Origin: JACVRW01 sp963846505
Lineage (GTDB): Bacteria > Actinomycetota > Thermoleophilia > Solirubrobacterales > Thermoleophilaceae
Reading direction: 5' to 3'
Length of the DNA: 64,000 nucleotides
NCBI GenBank assembly: GCA_963846505.1
Contig: CAWJWD010000004.1
Coordinates: forward strand, 1 to 64,000
In this document: in pieces, positions 24,834 through 35,757 of the stretch
How the letters are laid out: each line of letters opens with the position of its first letter
Numbering within the stretch: position 1 is the first letter of the stretch
Notes under the pieces: model-generated
The model's input: only the letters and a program-made list of their open reading frames with translations
Database searches by the model: none
Told to the model about the DNA's origin: nothing
Translations under genes and position numbers: made by a program

Positions 24834-25305
24834 GCCCGGGCCCGAGGACCACCGCCGCGGGCAGGGCCCGCTCGTGATCGAGTACTCGGACCTCGAGTGC
24901 CCCTACTGCGCGCAGACCCACCTCTTGCTGCGCGAGCTGCCGATCACGCGTCTGTTTCGCCACTTCCCGGTCGCCTCCAAGCATCCGCGTGCCCGCGCGC
25001 TGGCGGCTGCCGGCGAGGCCGCCGGCCGGCAGGGGCGCTTCTGGGAGCTGCACCACTCGCTGCTGGAGGACCAGGGCCACCTCGACGACCCACATCTGTG
25101 GCAGCGGGCGCGGGAGCTCGGTCTCGACCTCGATCGCTTCGAGGCCGATCGTCGCTCGGATGCGGTCGCCGAGCGGGTCGAGCGCGACTTTCGCTCGGGC
25201 GTGCGCGCCGGCGTCGTGACGACCCCGACGCTGTTCGTCGACGGCGTCGCGCACACGGGCGTTCCCGGTAGAGAGCTACTGAGCAGACTGCGCTCGCACT
25301 GCTAG
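24790..25305 (+). CDS. DsbA/thioredoxin-fold oxidoreductase with CPYC motif
   Basis: A 171-residue member of the DsbA-like (Thioredoxin_4) family. The active site is C37-P-Y-C40 in 'DLECPYC', preceded by the family's 'DHRRG' strand, and the cis-proline loop is 'VTTPTLFVDG'. A helical insertion occupies about 55-135. There is no signal peptide, so it is probably cytoplasmic. GTG 24790, overlapping the peroxiredoxin end by 44 bases, is the only start that keeps the DHRRG element. It may recycle the upstream peroxiredoxin. Confidence 0.75.
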   Translation: MPTSSSTRWTSASPEPGPEDHRRGQGPLVIEYSDLECPYCAQTHLLLRELPITRLFRHFPVASKHPRARALAAAGEAAGRQGRFWELHHSLLEDQGHLDDPHLWQRARELGLDLDRFEADRRSDAVAERVERDFRSGVRAGVVTTPTLFVDGVAHTGVPGRELLSRLRSHC

Positions 25306-25341
25306 CCTTTTGGCGTTCGCATCGAGGACTACACGAAACAT

Positions 25342-25360
25342 GTCGCCAACCGGAGGCGAC
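25342..25360 (+). promoter_or_regulatory. Stem-loop in the pnp leader
   Basis: GTCGCC (25342-25347) pairs with GGCGAC (25355-25360), 13 bases before the pnp ATG and just ahead of its AGAGAGGA site. TAGCCT at about 25310 is a likely -10 box, giving a ~60-base leader. In enterobacteria a leader hairpin is the site of PNPase autoregulation, so a similar role is possible. Confidence 0.4.
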
Positions 25361-25373
25361 AGAGAGGAACCTC

Positions 25374-27631
<2,258 letters not shown>

Positions 27632-27635
<4 letters not shown>

Positions 27636-28915
27636 GTCAGGGCCCGGCGCGGATCACCACGCTGGACTCGGGCCTTCGGGTCGCGACCGAGGCGATGCCC
27701 TCGGTGCGCTCGATCGCGCTCGGGTTCTGGATCCGCGCCGGCTCCCGCGACGAGGGGACCGAGCAGGCAGGCATCTCGCACTTCCTGGAGCACCTGCTGT
27801 TCAAGGGCACGGACCGCTTCAGCTCGCGTGAGATCGACGAGGCCTTCGACTCGCTCGGGGCCGAGGTCAACGCCGGCACCAGCAAGGAGACGACCTCGGT
27901 CTACTCCCGCTTCCTCGACGGCCACCTGGAGCGCGCCTTCGACGTGCTCCAGGACATGGTCCTGCGGCCCGCCTACCCGGACATCGACTCCGAGCGGCGG
28001 GTCGTGATCGAGGAGATCGCGATGTACGAGGACGAGCCCTCGGACAAGGTCCACGACGTGCTCGCCGGAGCGGTCTTCGGCGACCATCCGCTGGGGCGGC
28101 CGATCATCGGCCGCGCCGACGTCGTGTCCTCGGTGCCGATCCCGTCGATCGCGGCCTGGCACCAGGCCCGCTACGTCCCCTCGAACGTCGTCGTGGCCGC
28201 CGCCGGCAACATCGACCACGACGAGCTCGTGCGGCTCGTGACCGCGGCGACCGACGGCATCACCCCCGCCGAGGCTCCCGTCCTGGCCGGGACGCCGAGC
28301 GACAACGCACCGGTGCTGCGCTTCCACCGCAAGGACACCGAGCAGTACCACGTCTGTCTCGGCGGGCCCGGGATGGCACGCGGCGACGAGCGGCGCTTCG
28401 CGCTGCGCGTGCTGGACACGATCCTCGGCGGCTCGTCCTCCTCGCGCCTGTTCTACGAGGTGCGCGAGAAGCGCGGCCTGGCCTACTCGGTCTACTCGTA
28501 CGCCAGCCACTACGCGGACACCGGTCAGGTGGCGCTCTACGTCGGCACGCGCCCGGACAACGTGGGGGAGGCGACCGAGGTGCTCGGCAACGAGCTGCGG
28601 CGCCTGGTCGAGGAGGGCGTGACGGCCGAGGAGCTCGAGCGCGCTCGTGAGAACGTCAAGGGCCGCACGGTGCTCTCGATGGAGTCGACGTCGGTGCGCA
28701 TGAACCGCCTCGGCGGCTCGCTGTTGATGGGGGTGCCGCTGCTGACCGTGGACGAGGTGCTGGCCGCCTTCGACGCCGTCACGCTCGACGACGTCGTCGA
28801 GCTGGCACGCGAGCTGTACGTGCCCGACCGGCTCTCGGCCGCCGGCGTCGGCGCGGACGAGGACGCGTTCCGTACCGCGCTGGCCAACGCCGGGCTGGCC
28901 TGCGCCGCGGCATGA
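27632..28915 (+). CDS. M16-family zinc metallopeptidase
   Basis: A 427-residue inverzincin with the zinc motif H50-x-x-E53-H54 ('HFLEHLLFKG') and the distal Glu region 'ERRVVIEEIAMYEDEPSDKV' around 120-140. The second M16 half holds the 'VREKRGLAYSVYSY' substrate-binding element. It resembles the bacterial processing-peptidase-like proteins regularly encoded downstream of pnp in actinobacteria. No signal peptide is present, so it is cytoplasmic and probably cuts small peptides. GTG start overlaps pnp, and its end overlaps dapB (ATGA). Confidence 0.9.
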
Positions 28916-29568
28916 TCAACGTCGCGGTCTCGGGTGCGGCCGGTCGCATGGGCGCGATGGTCTGCAGCGCGGTCGAGGGGGCCGAGGACATGGCGCTCGT
29001 CGGTCGCGCGGACCCGGAGCTCGAGGTCGACCTGCTCGACGTGCTCGGCGACGCGGACGTCGTCGTCGACTTCTCGCGGCCCGACACCGCGCTCGCCAAC
29101 GCGCGCCACTGCCTCGAGGCCGGGGTGCACTGCGTCATGGGCACGACCGGCACCGACTTCTCCCAGCTCGAGGGCGTCGGCAGCGCCAACCTCTTCGTCG
29201 CGCCGAACTTCGCGATCGGCGCCGTGCTGTTGATGGAGGTCTCGCAGCGGATCGCCGAGCACATGCCGGAGTGCGAGATCGTCGAGCTGCACCACGACCA
29301 GAAGCTCGACGCGCCCTCGGGCACCGCCAAGCGCACCGCCGAGCTGATCCGAGCCGCCGGCGGCAACGTGCACGAGCCGATCCACTCGGTGCGCCTGCCG
29401 GGCCTGGTCGCCCACCAGGAGGTCCTCTTCGGCGGCCTGGGGCAGACGCTCTCGGTCCGCCACGACTCGATCAACCGGGAGTCGTTCATGCCGGGCGTGC
29501 TGCTGGCGGTGCGCAAGGTGGGCGGGCTCGAGCGCTCGCCCGTCGTCGGGCTCGAGCAGCTGCTCTAG
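28912..29568 (+). CDS. dapB: 4-hydroxy-tetrahydrodipicolinate reductase
   Basis: DapB reduces HTPA to tetrahydrodipicolinate with NAD(P)H in lysine/diaminopimelate synthesis. Rossmann 'VAVSGAAGRMG', 'GTTGTDF', the substrate-binding 'ELHHDQKLDAPSGTAKRTAEL' and 'FGGLGQTLSVRHDS' are visible. At 218 residues it is shorter than the usual 245-270, mainly through a compressed first 60 residues, as in other actinobacterial forms. It is coupled to the M16 gene. dapA lies 1.5 kb downstream and dapF/dapL-type genes about 20 kb away. Confidence 0.92.
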   Translation: MINVAVSGAAGRMGAMVCSAVEGAEDMALVGRADPELEVDLLDVLGDADVVVDFSRPDTALANARHCLEAGVHCVMGTTGTDFSQLEGVGSANLFVAPNFAIGAVLLMEVSQRIAEHMPECEIVELHHDQKLDAPSGTAKRTAELIRAAGGNVHEPIHSVRLPGLVAHQEVLFGGLGQTLSVRHDSINRESFMPGVLLAVRKVGGLERSPVVGLEQLL

Positions 29569-29996
29569 GCGGCTTCGGTGCGCCCGCTCGCGCTGCGGCG
29601 CAGGCTGCGGGGGACGACGAAGCGGATGCCCGAGCGCTCGTCGTCGACCGAGCAGGTCTTGTTGTCGATCAGGCCGAGCTGCTTGGCGTGCGGGACGATG
29701 CTCATCTGGTTGAGGTAGCCGTCGTGCCCGCGCTTGCGGGTGATCATCCAGAGGTAGCCGGTGTCGCGCAGGCGGCTGCGGTAGCGCACGAGCGCCTGCT
29801 TGGCTTCATCCTCGGACTCCACCAACACGATCACCCCGTCGAGTTCGCCCGACCGCACGAGGCCGCGCCCGAGCGTGTCCTTGACGTCCTTGCGCAGGCC
29901 GGAGCCGACGTCGCCGGCGATCTCGACCCGCTCGTCGGGCCCGATCCCGAGCTTCTGCACGGTCGTTCGGTGGCTGTAATCGCGCTCTTGGGCCAT
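29565..29996 (-). CDS. DUF3052-family protein
   Basis: A 143-residue actinobacterial protein of the DUF3052 family. 'DYSHRTTVQKLGIGPDERVEI' at the start and 'CSVDDERSGIRFVVPR' at the end are diagnostic. The fold resembles a Rossmann-like methyltransferase without an evident SAM-binding glycine motif, and its role is unknown. Its stop overlaps the dapB stop by 4 bases in convergent orientation. It is divergent from a methyltransferase gene. Confidence 0.82.
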   Translation of the reverse strand: MAQERDYSHRTTVQKLGIGPDERVEIAGDVGSGLRKDVKDTLGRGLVRSGELDGVIVLVESEDEAKQALVRYRSRLRDTGYLWMITRKRGHDGYLNQMSIVPHAKQLGLIDNKTCSVDDERSGIRFVVPRSLRRSASGRTEAA

Positions 29997-30062
29997 CTCG
30001 CTCGGGGAATTCTGCCATTCGCAGCGGGTGTCCAGGGAGGGTTGGTCGTAGACTCGCGGCCC

Positions 30063-30698
30063 GTGGCGCTCCCAGCTGGCCTTCGCAGCCGTGTTCCAGA
30101 GCGGCTTCGTCACAGTGCGCGGGCCCGTGCATTGGCGCTGCGCAAGGGCTGGATTCCGCCACGCACGATGCACTCGCAGGCGGAGTCGGCCCTGCTGGCC
30201 CGGCTCGCGGCGGGGCGCCGGCGCGCGGTCGAGGTCGGCGTCTACGAGGGCTCCTCGGCGGTCGTGCTGGCTCGGGCACTGCCGCTCGACGCCGAGCTGC
30301 ACCTCGTGGAGCCGTTCGGAGCGGGCATGGAGTTCTGGGAGCCGGCCGACGAGCGAGCGGTCAAGGCGGTGCTGGCGCGAGCCCGGACGCGCCGCGGCGG
30401 ACCGAGGATCCAGTGGCACGTCACGACCAGCGAGCGCGCGGCCGCGGTCTGGGACCGGCCGGTCGACTTCGTGTTCATCGACGGCGATCACTCCGAGGCC
30501 GCCTGCGCGCTCGACTGGCGGCTCTGGAGCCCGTACGTCGAGGTAGGAGGCGTGGTGGCCTTCCACGACGCCAACGGCGGCGATCCTGGCCCGACGGCGG
30601 TCGTCGAGGCGCTGTTCGGTCCGGACGGGGAGAGCCTGCCGGGGTGGCGGCCGAGCGCCAGCGCCGACACGATCGTCGCGGTCACCCGCGAGAGCTGA
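30063..30698 (+). CDS. Class I SAM-dependent methyltransferase (Methyltransf_24 type)
   Basis: A 211-residue Rossmann methyltransferase. Motif I is 'AVEVGVYEGSSAVVLA', followed by 'LHLVEPF'; motif IV is 'VDFVFIDGDHSEAACALDWRLW', and 'GGVVAFHDAN' is the family strand-5/6 region. Such proteins are often O-methyltransferases of sugars or small metabolites. GTG 30063 is chosen since TAGACT lies 8 bases upstream and the N-terminal 'KGWIPPRTMHS' segment is family-like; ATG 30168 is an alternative. The acceptor is unknown. It is divergent from the DUF3052 gene. Confidence 0.8.
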   Translation: MALPAGLRSRVPERLRHSARARALALRKGWIPPRTMHSQAESALLARLAAGRRRAVEVGVYEGSSAVVLARALPLDAELHLVEPFGAGMEFWEPADERAVKAVLARARTRRGGPRIQWHVTTSERAAAVWDRPVDFVFIDGDHSEAACALDWRLWSPYVEVGGVVAFHDANGGDPGPTAVVEALFGPDGESLPGWRPSASADTIVAVTRES

Positions 30699-30766
30699 CC
30701 GCAACCGCCTACACCTGGCGCGGGGCGCGCGCTAAGGTCTGGCGACGCGAGAACCAGGAGGGCCCG

Positions 30767-31060
30767 ATGGGCTGGATGGACAAGGCAAAGCAGCTTGCGG
30801 AGCAGGCACAACAGAAGCTGGACGAGGCGCAGAAGCAGTTCAACTCGGGTCAGCCGCAGCATCAGGGCGGCGGCGACGGCGTGAGCTACGACGCGCACGG
30901 ACGCCCGACCGGCGGGTCCGCGCAGCCGGCCACGCCTCCGGTGGCCGACCCGGCCGCACCGACCGCACCTCCGGCCGAGCAGGCCGAGACGCCGCCCGCG
31001 CCGGCGCCCTCCGGCGACTCGCCGAACTCGACGCCCGACCCCTTCAAGCCGCTGCAGTGA
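30767..31060 (+). CDS. Small amphipathic protein with Pro/Ala-rich tail
   Basis: A 97-residue protein. Residues 1-27 (MGWMDKAKQLAEQ...) form a strongly amphipathic, possibly coiled-coil helix; the rest is disordered and rich in Pro, Ala and Gln. A good AGGAGG precedes the ATG, and TAAGGT upstream may be the -10 box. Its stop overlaps the dapA start (GTGA), so it is translated together with dapA. No function is known. A membrane-surface or scaffold role would fit the helix but is speculation. Confidence 0.65.
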   Translation: MGWMDKAKQLAEQAQQKLDEAQKQFNSGQPQHQGGGDGVSYDAHGRPTGGSAQPATPPVADPAAPTAPPAEQAETPPAPAPSGDSPNSTPDPFKPLQ

Positions 31061-31902
31061 TCGGCGGCGCCCTCACGGCGATGGTCACGCCCTTCGGGGC
31101 GGACGGCAGCCTGAACGAGGACGCCAGCGTGCGTCTGATGCACCACCTGCTCGAGCACGGCTCGGACGGCCTGGTGCTCGCCGGCAGCACCGGCGAGGGC
31201 GCGACGATGACCGACGCCGAGAAGCTGCGCCTGTGGGAGCTGGGCGTGGCCGAGTCCGGAGACGCGCTCGTCGTGGCCGGCACCGGCACCTACGACACGC
31301 GGCACAGCGTCGAGCTGACCGAGCGGGCGACCGAGCTCGGCGCCGACGCGATGCTGGTCGTGACGCCGTATTACAACAAGCCCAACCGGCGCGGAATCGT
31401 CGCCCACTTCGAGGCGGTCGCGGCAGCGACCGACAAGCCGGTCATCGTCTACAACATTCCCGGCCGCTGCGTCATCGACATCCCCAACGACCTGCTCGCC
31501 GAGCTGGCGCAGATCGAGAACGTGAGCGCCGTCAAGCAGGCGCGCTTCGAGGACATCGCCCCGATCGACGGCCTCGACCTGCTCGCCGGCAACGACGACG
31601 TCATGGCGGAGGTGCTCGGCAAGGGGGGTACCGGCGGCATCCTCGTCGGCTCGCACCTCGTCGGCGAGCAGTTCCGGCGCATGATCGACGAGCCGGAGCA
31701 CCGCGACGAGATCCAGGAGTCGCTGCGCGACCTGATCGCCGCGCTGGCCGTGACCGTCAACCCGATCCCGATCAAGACCGCGCTCGGCCTGCTGGGCCAC
31801 GACGTCGGCGGGCTGCGCCTGCCGCTCGTCGAGGCCTCGGAGGACGAGCTGACCGTGATCCGCGCGGCGCTCGAACGACACGACCTGCTGGCGGCGGTTT
31901 GA
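31057..31902 (+). CDS. dapA: 4-hydroxy-tetrahydrodipicolinate synthase
   Basis: DapA condenses pyruvate with aspartate semialdehyde, the committed step to diaminopimelate and lysine. Schiff-base lysine K160 ('VSAVKQA'), Y132 ('VIVYNIPGR') and the 'GSTGEGATM' phosphate/carboxylate loop (43-51) are present in a 281-residue TIM barrel. GTG 31057 overlaps the preceding small gene, and the stop overlaps the TTG start of rnj. The dapA-rnj-ftsK order is common in actinobacteria. Confidence 0.95.
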   Translation: MIGGALTAMVTPFGADGSLNEDASVRLMHHLLEHGSDGLVLAGSTGEGATMTDAEKLRLWELGVAESGDALVVAGTGTYDTRHSVELTERATELGADAMLVVTPYYNKPNRRGIVAHFEAVAAATDKPVIVYNIPGRCVIDIPNDLLAELAQIENVSAVKQARFEDIAPIDGLDLLAGNDDVMAEVLGKGGTGGILVGSHLVGEQFRRMIDEPEHRDEIQESLRDLIAALAVTVNPIPIKTALGLLGHDVGGLRLPLVEASEDELTVIRAALERHDLLAAV

Positions 31903-33568
31903 GCGACGGCAGATTACGAGTCCTGCCGCTCGGCGGGCTCGGAGAGATAGGCAAGAACATGACGGTCGTCGAGTACGGCGGCCGCATCGTCGTGGTCGAC
32001 ACCGGCCTGATGTTCCCCAAGCCGGACCAGATGGGGATCGACCTCGTGCTGCCCGACTTCACCTACCTGCGCGAGCGCGCCGACGACATCGACGCGATCG
32101 TGCTCACGCACGGCCACGAGGACCACGTCGGGGCGCTGCCGTTCGTGCTGCGCGAGATCGACAGCACGCCGCCGATCTACGGCGGCCCGCTGACCGCGGC
32201 GATGGTGCGTTCCAAGCTCGACGAGCACAAGCTGCGCGACGTCGAGGTCCAGGACGTGCTTGCCGCGCAGCCCTTCGACGCCGGTCCGTTCGGGATCGAG
32301 CTGGTGAAGATGGCGCACTCGATCCCGGACGCCTTCGCGGTCGCGCTCAGCTGCGACCTCGGCACGACGCTGATCACCGGCGACTACAAGTTCGACCAGA
32401 CCCCGGTGGACGGCGTCCCGGCCGACGTCTCGCGCCTGGCCGAGCTGGGGCGGGAGGGGCTGCTGCTGCTCTGCGGCGACTCCACCAACGCCGACCGCTC
32501 GGGCACGTCGCCGTCGGAGTCGAGCGTCGGCCCGCACCTGGAGGAGGCGTTCGCGCGCTGCAGCGGTCGCATCGTCGTGACCTGCTTCGCGTCCAACATC
32601 CACCGCGTCCAGCAGGTGGTCGACGCCGCCGCGGCGCTCGGGCGCAAGGTCGCGCTCGTCGGTCGCTCGATGCGCAAGAACGTCAACATCGGCCGCTCGC
32701 TCGGGCACATCGACATCCCGGACGGGCTGCTGATCGGCATGCGCGAGCTCGAGGACTTCCCCGACCACAAGCTCGTGATCATCTCCACCGGCAGCCAGGG
32801 CGAGCCGCTCTCGGCGCTGCGGCGGATGGCGCACGGCGACCATCCGCAGGTCTCGCTGCACGACGGGCGACACGGTGATGTTCTCCGCGACCCCGATCCC
32901 GGGCAACGAGCGCGCCGTCAACGAGACGATCGACCGCATCTACCGCCTCGGCGCCGCCGTCGATCACCCCGCGCGACGTGCCGATCCACGCCTCCGGCCA
33001 CGGCTACGCCGAGGAGCTGAAGCTGATGCTCAACCTCACCAAGCCGCGCTACGTGATGCCGATGCACGGTGACTTCCGCCGGCTGCGCGCTGCACGGCGA
33101 GCTGGCGCAGGCCGTCGGCATCGACGCCGCGCGACGTCTTCTGCGCGCGAGAACGGCACGCCGCTCGAGATCGACGCCGAGGAGCGCCGCTTCGGCGAGC
33201 CCGAGCAGGCCGGGATGATCTTCGTCGACGGCGTCGACGTGGGGGACATCGAGGACGTCGCGCTGCGCGACCGGCGCATGCTCTCGGCCGACGGCATCTT
33301 GATCGTCGTCGCCACGATCTCCGCCCAGGACGGCAGCTCGGTCGCCGAGCCGGAGATCATCTTCCGCGGCGTGCCGTTCGTCGACGAGCGCGACGGCTTC
33401 GTCGACGACCTGCGCGACGCCGTCGAGGACTCGCTGGCGCACTCGGCCGAGGAGCAGATCCGCGAGATCGACCTGCTGCAGGACCACCTGCACGACGACC
33501 TGGCGGAGTTCGTCTACGAGCGCGTGCGCCGGCGGCCGATGGTGCTGCCGGTCGTCGTGGAGGTCTGA
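31899..33568 (+). CDS. rnj: Ribonuclease J (five frameshifts in the C-terminal half)
   Basis: RNase J is a metallo-beta-lactamase/beta-CASP endo- and 5'-3' exoribonuclease central to mRNA decay and rRNA maturation. 'LTHGHEDHVGALPF' supplies the zinc ligands; 'GDSTNADRSG' and 'SGHGYAEELK' are beta-CASP motifs; the RNase J C-terminal domain ends at 33568. TTG 31899 overlaps the dapA stop. Extra bases must be removed near 32866, 32964 and 33089, and at C33132 and C33148 (both GCG-C-GA) to read 'DGDTVMFSATPIPGNE...ITPRDVPIH...'. The corrected protein is intact, so these are probable sequence errors. The end overlaps the convergent kinase gene by 55 bases. Confidence 0.87.
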
Positions 33569-35020
33569 GGCTCCCGGTCGGTCGCCGGCAGGCGGATCGT
33601 GAAGCGGGCGCCGCCGCCCTCCGCCTCGCCGAGCTCGACGTCGCCGCCGTGCGCCTGGGCGACCGCGCGCACGATCGCCAGCCCGAGCCCGCTGCCCGGT
33701 CGCCGTCGACCTGTCCGCTGCCGCGTGTGAAGCGCTCGAACACGCGCTCGCGCATCTGCGGCGGCACGCCGGGGCCGCGGTCGGAGACCTCGAGCAGCGC
33801 CCAGCCGTCGTCGCGGCCGCACCGAGACCGTCACCGGCGTGCCCTCCGGCGTGTGCAGGAAGGCGTTCTCGACGAGGTTCGCGACCAGCCGGTGCAGGTC
33901 GTCGGCGACGCCGTCGACCGCCACCGGGCCGGGCGCGTCGAGCTCGAGCGGGTGCGCCAGCGAGACCGCGGCGGCCTCGGCGGCGGCCTCGCGGGCGATC
34001 GCCGGCGAGGTCGATCGGGCGTGTGGGCGCCTCGCGACCGGCGTCGGCGCGCGCCAGCAGCAGCAGGTCGGCCACCAGCCGGCGCATGCGCCGCGAGGAG
34101 CGCAGCGCCGACGTCGCCATCTCGCGCTGCTCGCCCTCGAGCTCGGTTGTCAGCAGCTCGAGGTTGGCGAGGATGCTCGTCAGCGGCGTGCGCAGCTCGT
34201 GCGAGGCGTCGGCGACGAACTCGCGCTGGCGCGCCAGCGATGACTCGGTCTCTCCGCGCGCGGCGCTCAGCTCGCGCAGCATGTCCTCGAGGGTGTGGGC
34301 GAGGTCGGCGACCTCGTCGTTGGCCTCCGAGGCGGGCAGCGTGACGTCCGGGTTGCGCGTGCGGGCGACCTCGCGGGCGGCGTAGGTGAGGCCGGCGATC
34401 GGCCGCATCGCGCGGCGCGCGACGAGCAGGCCGCCGAGGAACGCCAGCAGCGCGCCGCCGAGCACGCCGAAGGCGAGGAACAGCCGCACGCGCGCGATCG
34501 TGTGCGTCATCGTGATCTCGGGCTTGGCGTACTGGAGGTAGGCGACGACGCTGGCGCGCAGCGAGCCGGCGGGCGGCTCGAACAGCCCCTGCTGCTGGCG
34601 CACCGCCTTGACCAGCGGTCGTGACACGACGCGGTAGTCGCCGATGTCGACGACGCCGTCGGTCCGCGGGCCGACCAGCGGCGGGCTGCCGATCGGGTAC
34701 AGCACCTCGCCGGTCTGCGAGTCCACGACGCGCACGAGCGCGCCGCCGGCGGAGGCGAAGCGCAGCGGCTCGCCGCGGATGCTCAGATGTCCGTCGTCGT
34801 CGACCGACGGCGGGCCGACCTCGTCGACGAGGTCGGCCGAGGTGGCGCGCAGCTCGTCGTCGAAGCCCGAGCGGATGCGCTGCTCGGCGAAGGCGCCGAC
34901 CGCGACCGCGAACAGGCACAGGATCAGGAACGTCAGCGCGGCCGTGACGGTGGCGAGCTTGACCCGGATCGGGATCCGGACGCGTGCGACCTCGATCGGC
35001 GAACGGCTGGGGGTGCTCAC
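33514..35020 (-). CDS. HAMP-domain sensor histidine kinase, PhoR/MprB-like (three frameshifts)
   Basis: A classical sensor kinase: a transmembrane helix near 22-46, a ~120-residue extracytoplasmic sensor, a second helix near 175-200, then HAMP, HisKA and HATPase domains. The phosphoacceptor histidine sits in 'FVADASHELRTPLTSI', N-box 'NLVENAFLHTP', G-boxes 'DRGPGVPP' and 'GSGLGLAIVRAV'. GTG 35020 overlaps the stop of the upstream regulator gene. Two extra bases (near 34005 and 33818) and one missing base (near 33697-33703) break the frame inside the ATPase domain; removing them restores the family sequence, so the gene is likely functional. Confidence 0.83.
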
Positions 35021-35698
35021 GCCGGGCGCACCACGTAGCCGGCGCCGCGCACCGTGTGCAGGATGCGGTCCTCGCCGCCGGCCTCGAGCTTGCGGCGCAG
35101 GTTCGAGATGAACACGTCGACGGTGTTCGTCTCGGCGAAGGGGTGGTAGCCCCAGACCTCGTCGAGCAGCGCCTGGCGCGAGACGACGATGCGCTCGTTG
35201 CGCATCAGGTGCTCGAGCAGCTCGAACTCGCGCGCGGTCAGGTCGATCCGACGCTCGCCGCGGAAGACCTCGTGGCTGTCGGGGTTGAGCCGCAGGTCGC
35301 CCATCACCAGGAAGGCGCTGCCGCGCGGCGGGCGGCGGCGCAGCATCGCACGCAGGCGCGCCAGCAGCTCCTCGCGCTCGAACGGCTTGACGAGGTAGTC
35401 GTCGGCGCCGACGTCGAGGCCCTCGACGCGCGACTCGAGCGCGTCGCGCGCGGTCAGGATCAGGATCGGCACGTCGCCGTCGGCGCGCAGGCGCCGGCAG
35501 ACCTCGACGCCGTCGAGCTTCGGCAGCCCGAGGTCGAGCACGACGGCGTCCGGCTCGAACAGGTCCGCCTGTTCGAGCGCCACCTCGCCGTCCGCCGGCG
35601 ACCCGCACCTCGTAGCCGTCCTTGTCGAGCGAACGGCGCAGGACGCCGGCGATGTCGGCGTCGTCCTCCACGACGAGCACACGCGGCCTGCCGGTCAT
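35017..35698 (-). CDS. OmpR/PhoP-family response regulator (one frameshift)
   Basis: A ~226-residue regulator. Receiver domain begins 'TGRPRVLVVEDDADIAGVL', with phosphoacceptor in 'VVLDLGLPKLDG' and Lys in 'DDYLVKPFERE'. The winged helix ends 'ILHTVRGAGYVVRP'. One surplus base near 35595-35600 separates 'YEVRVA' from 'DGEVALEQADL'. TACCAT lies 7 bases before the ATG, consistent with a leaderless transcript. It controls and is controlled by the coupled HAMP kinase. The pair is inserted between rnj and ftsK on the opposite strand. Confidence 0.85.
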
Positions 35699-35757
35699 GC
35701 GCTGCATGGTAGGGAGCAGGGAGCCGCGCTGCCGCCGTCGAAGCAGAGCTTGCAGCC

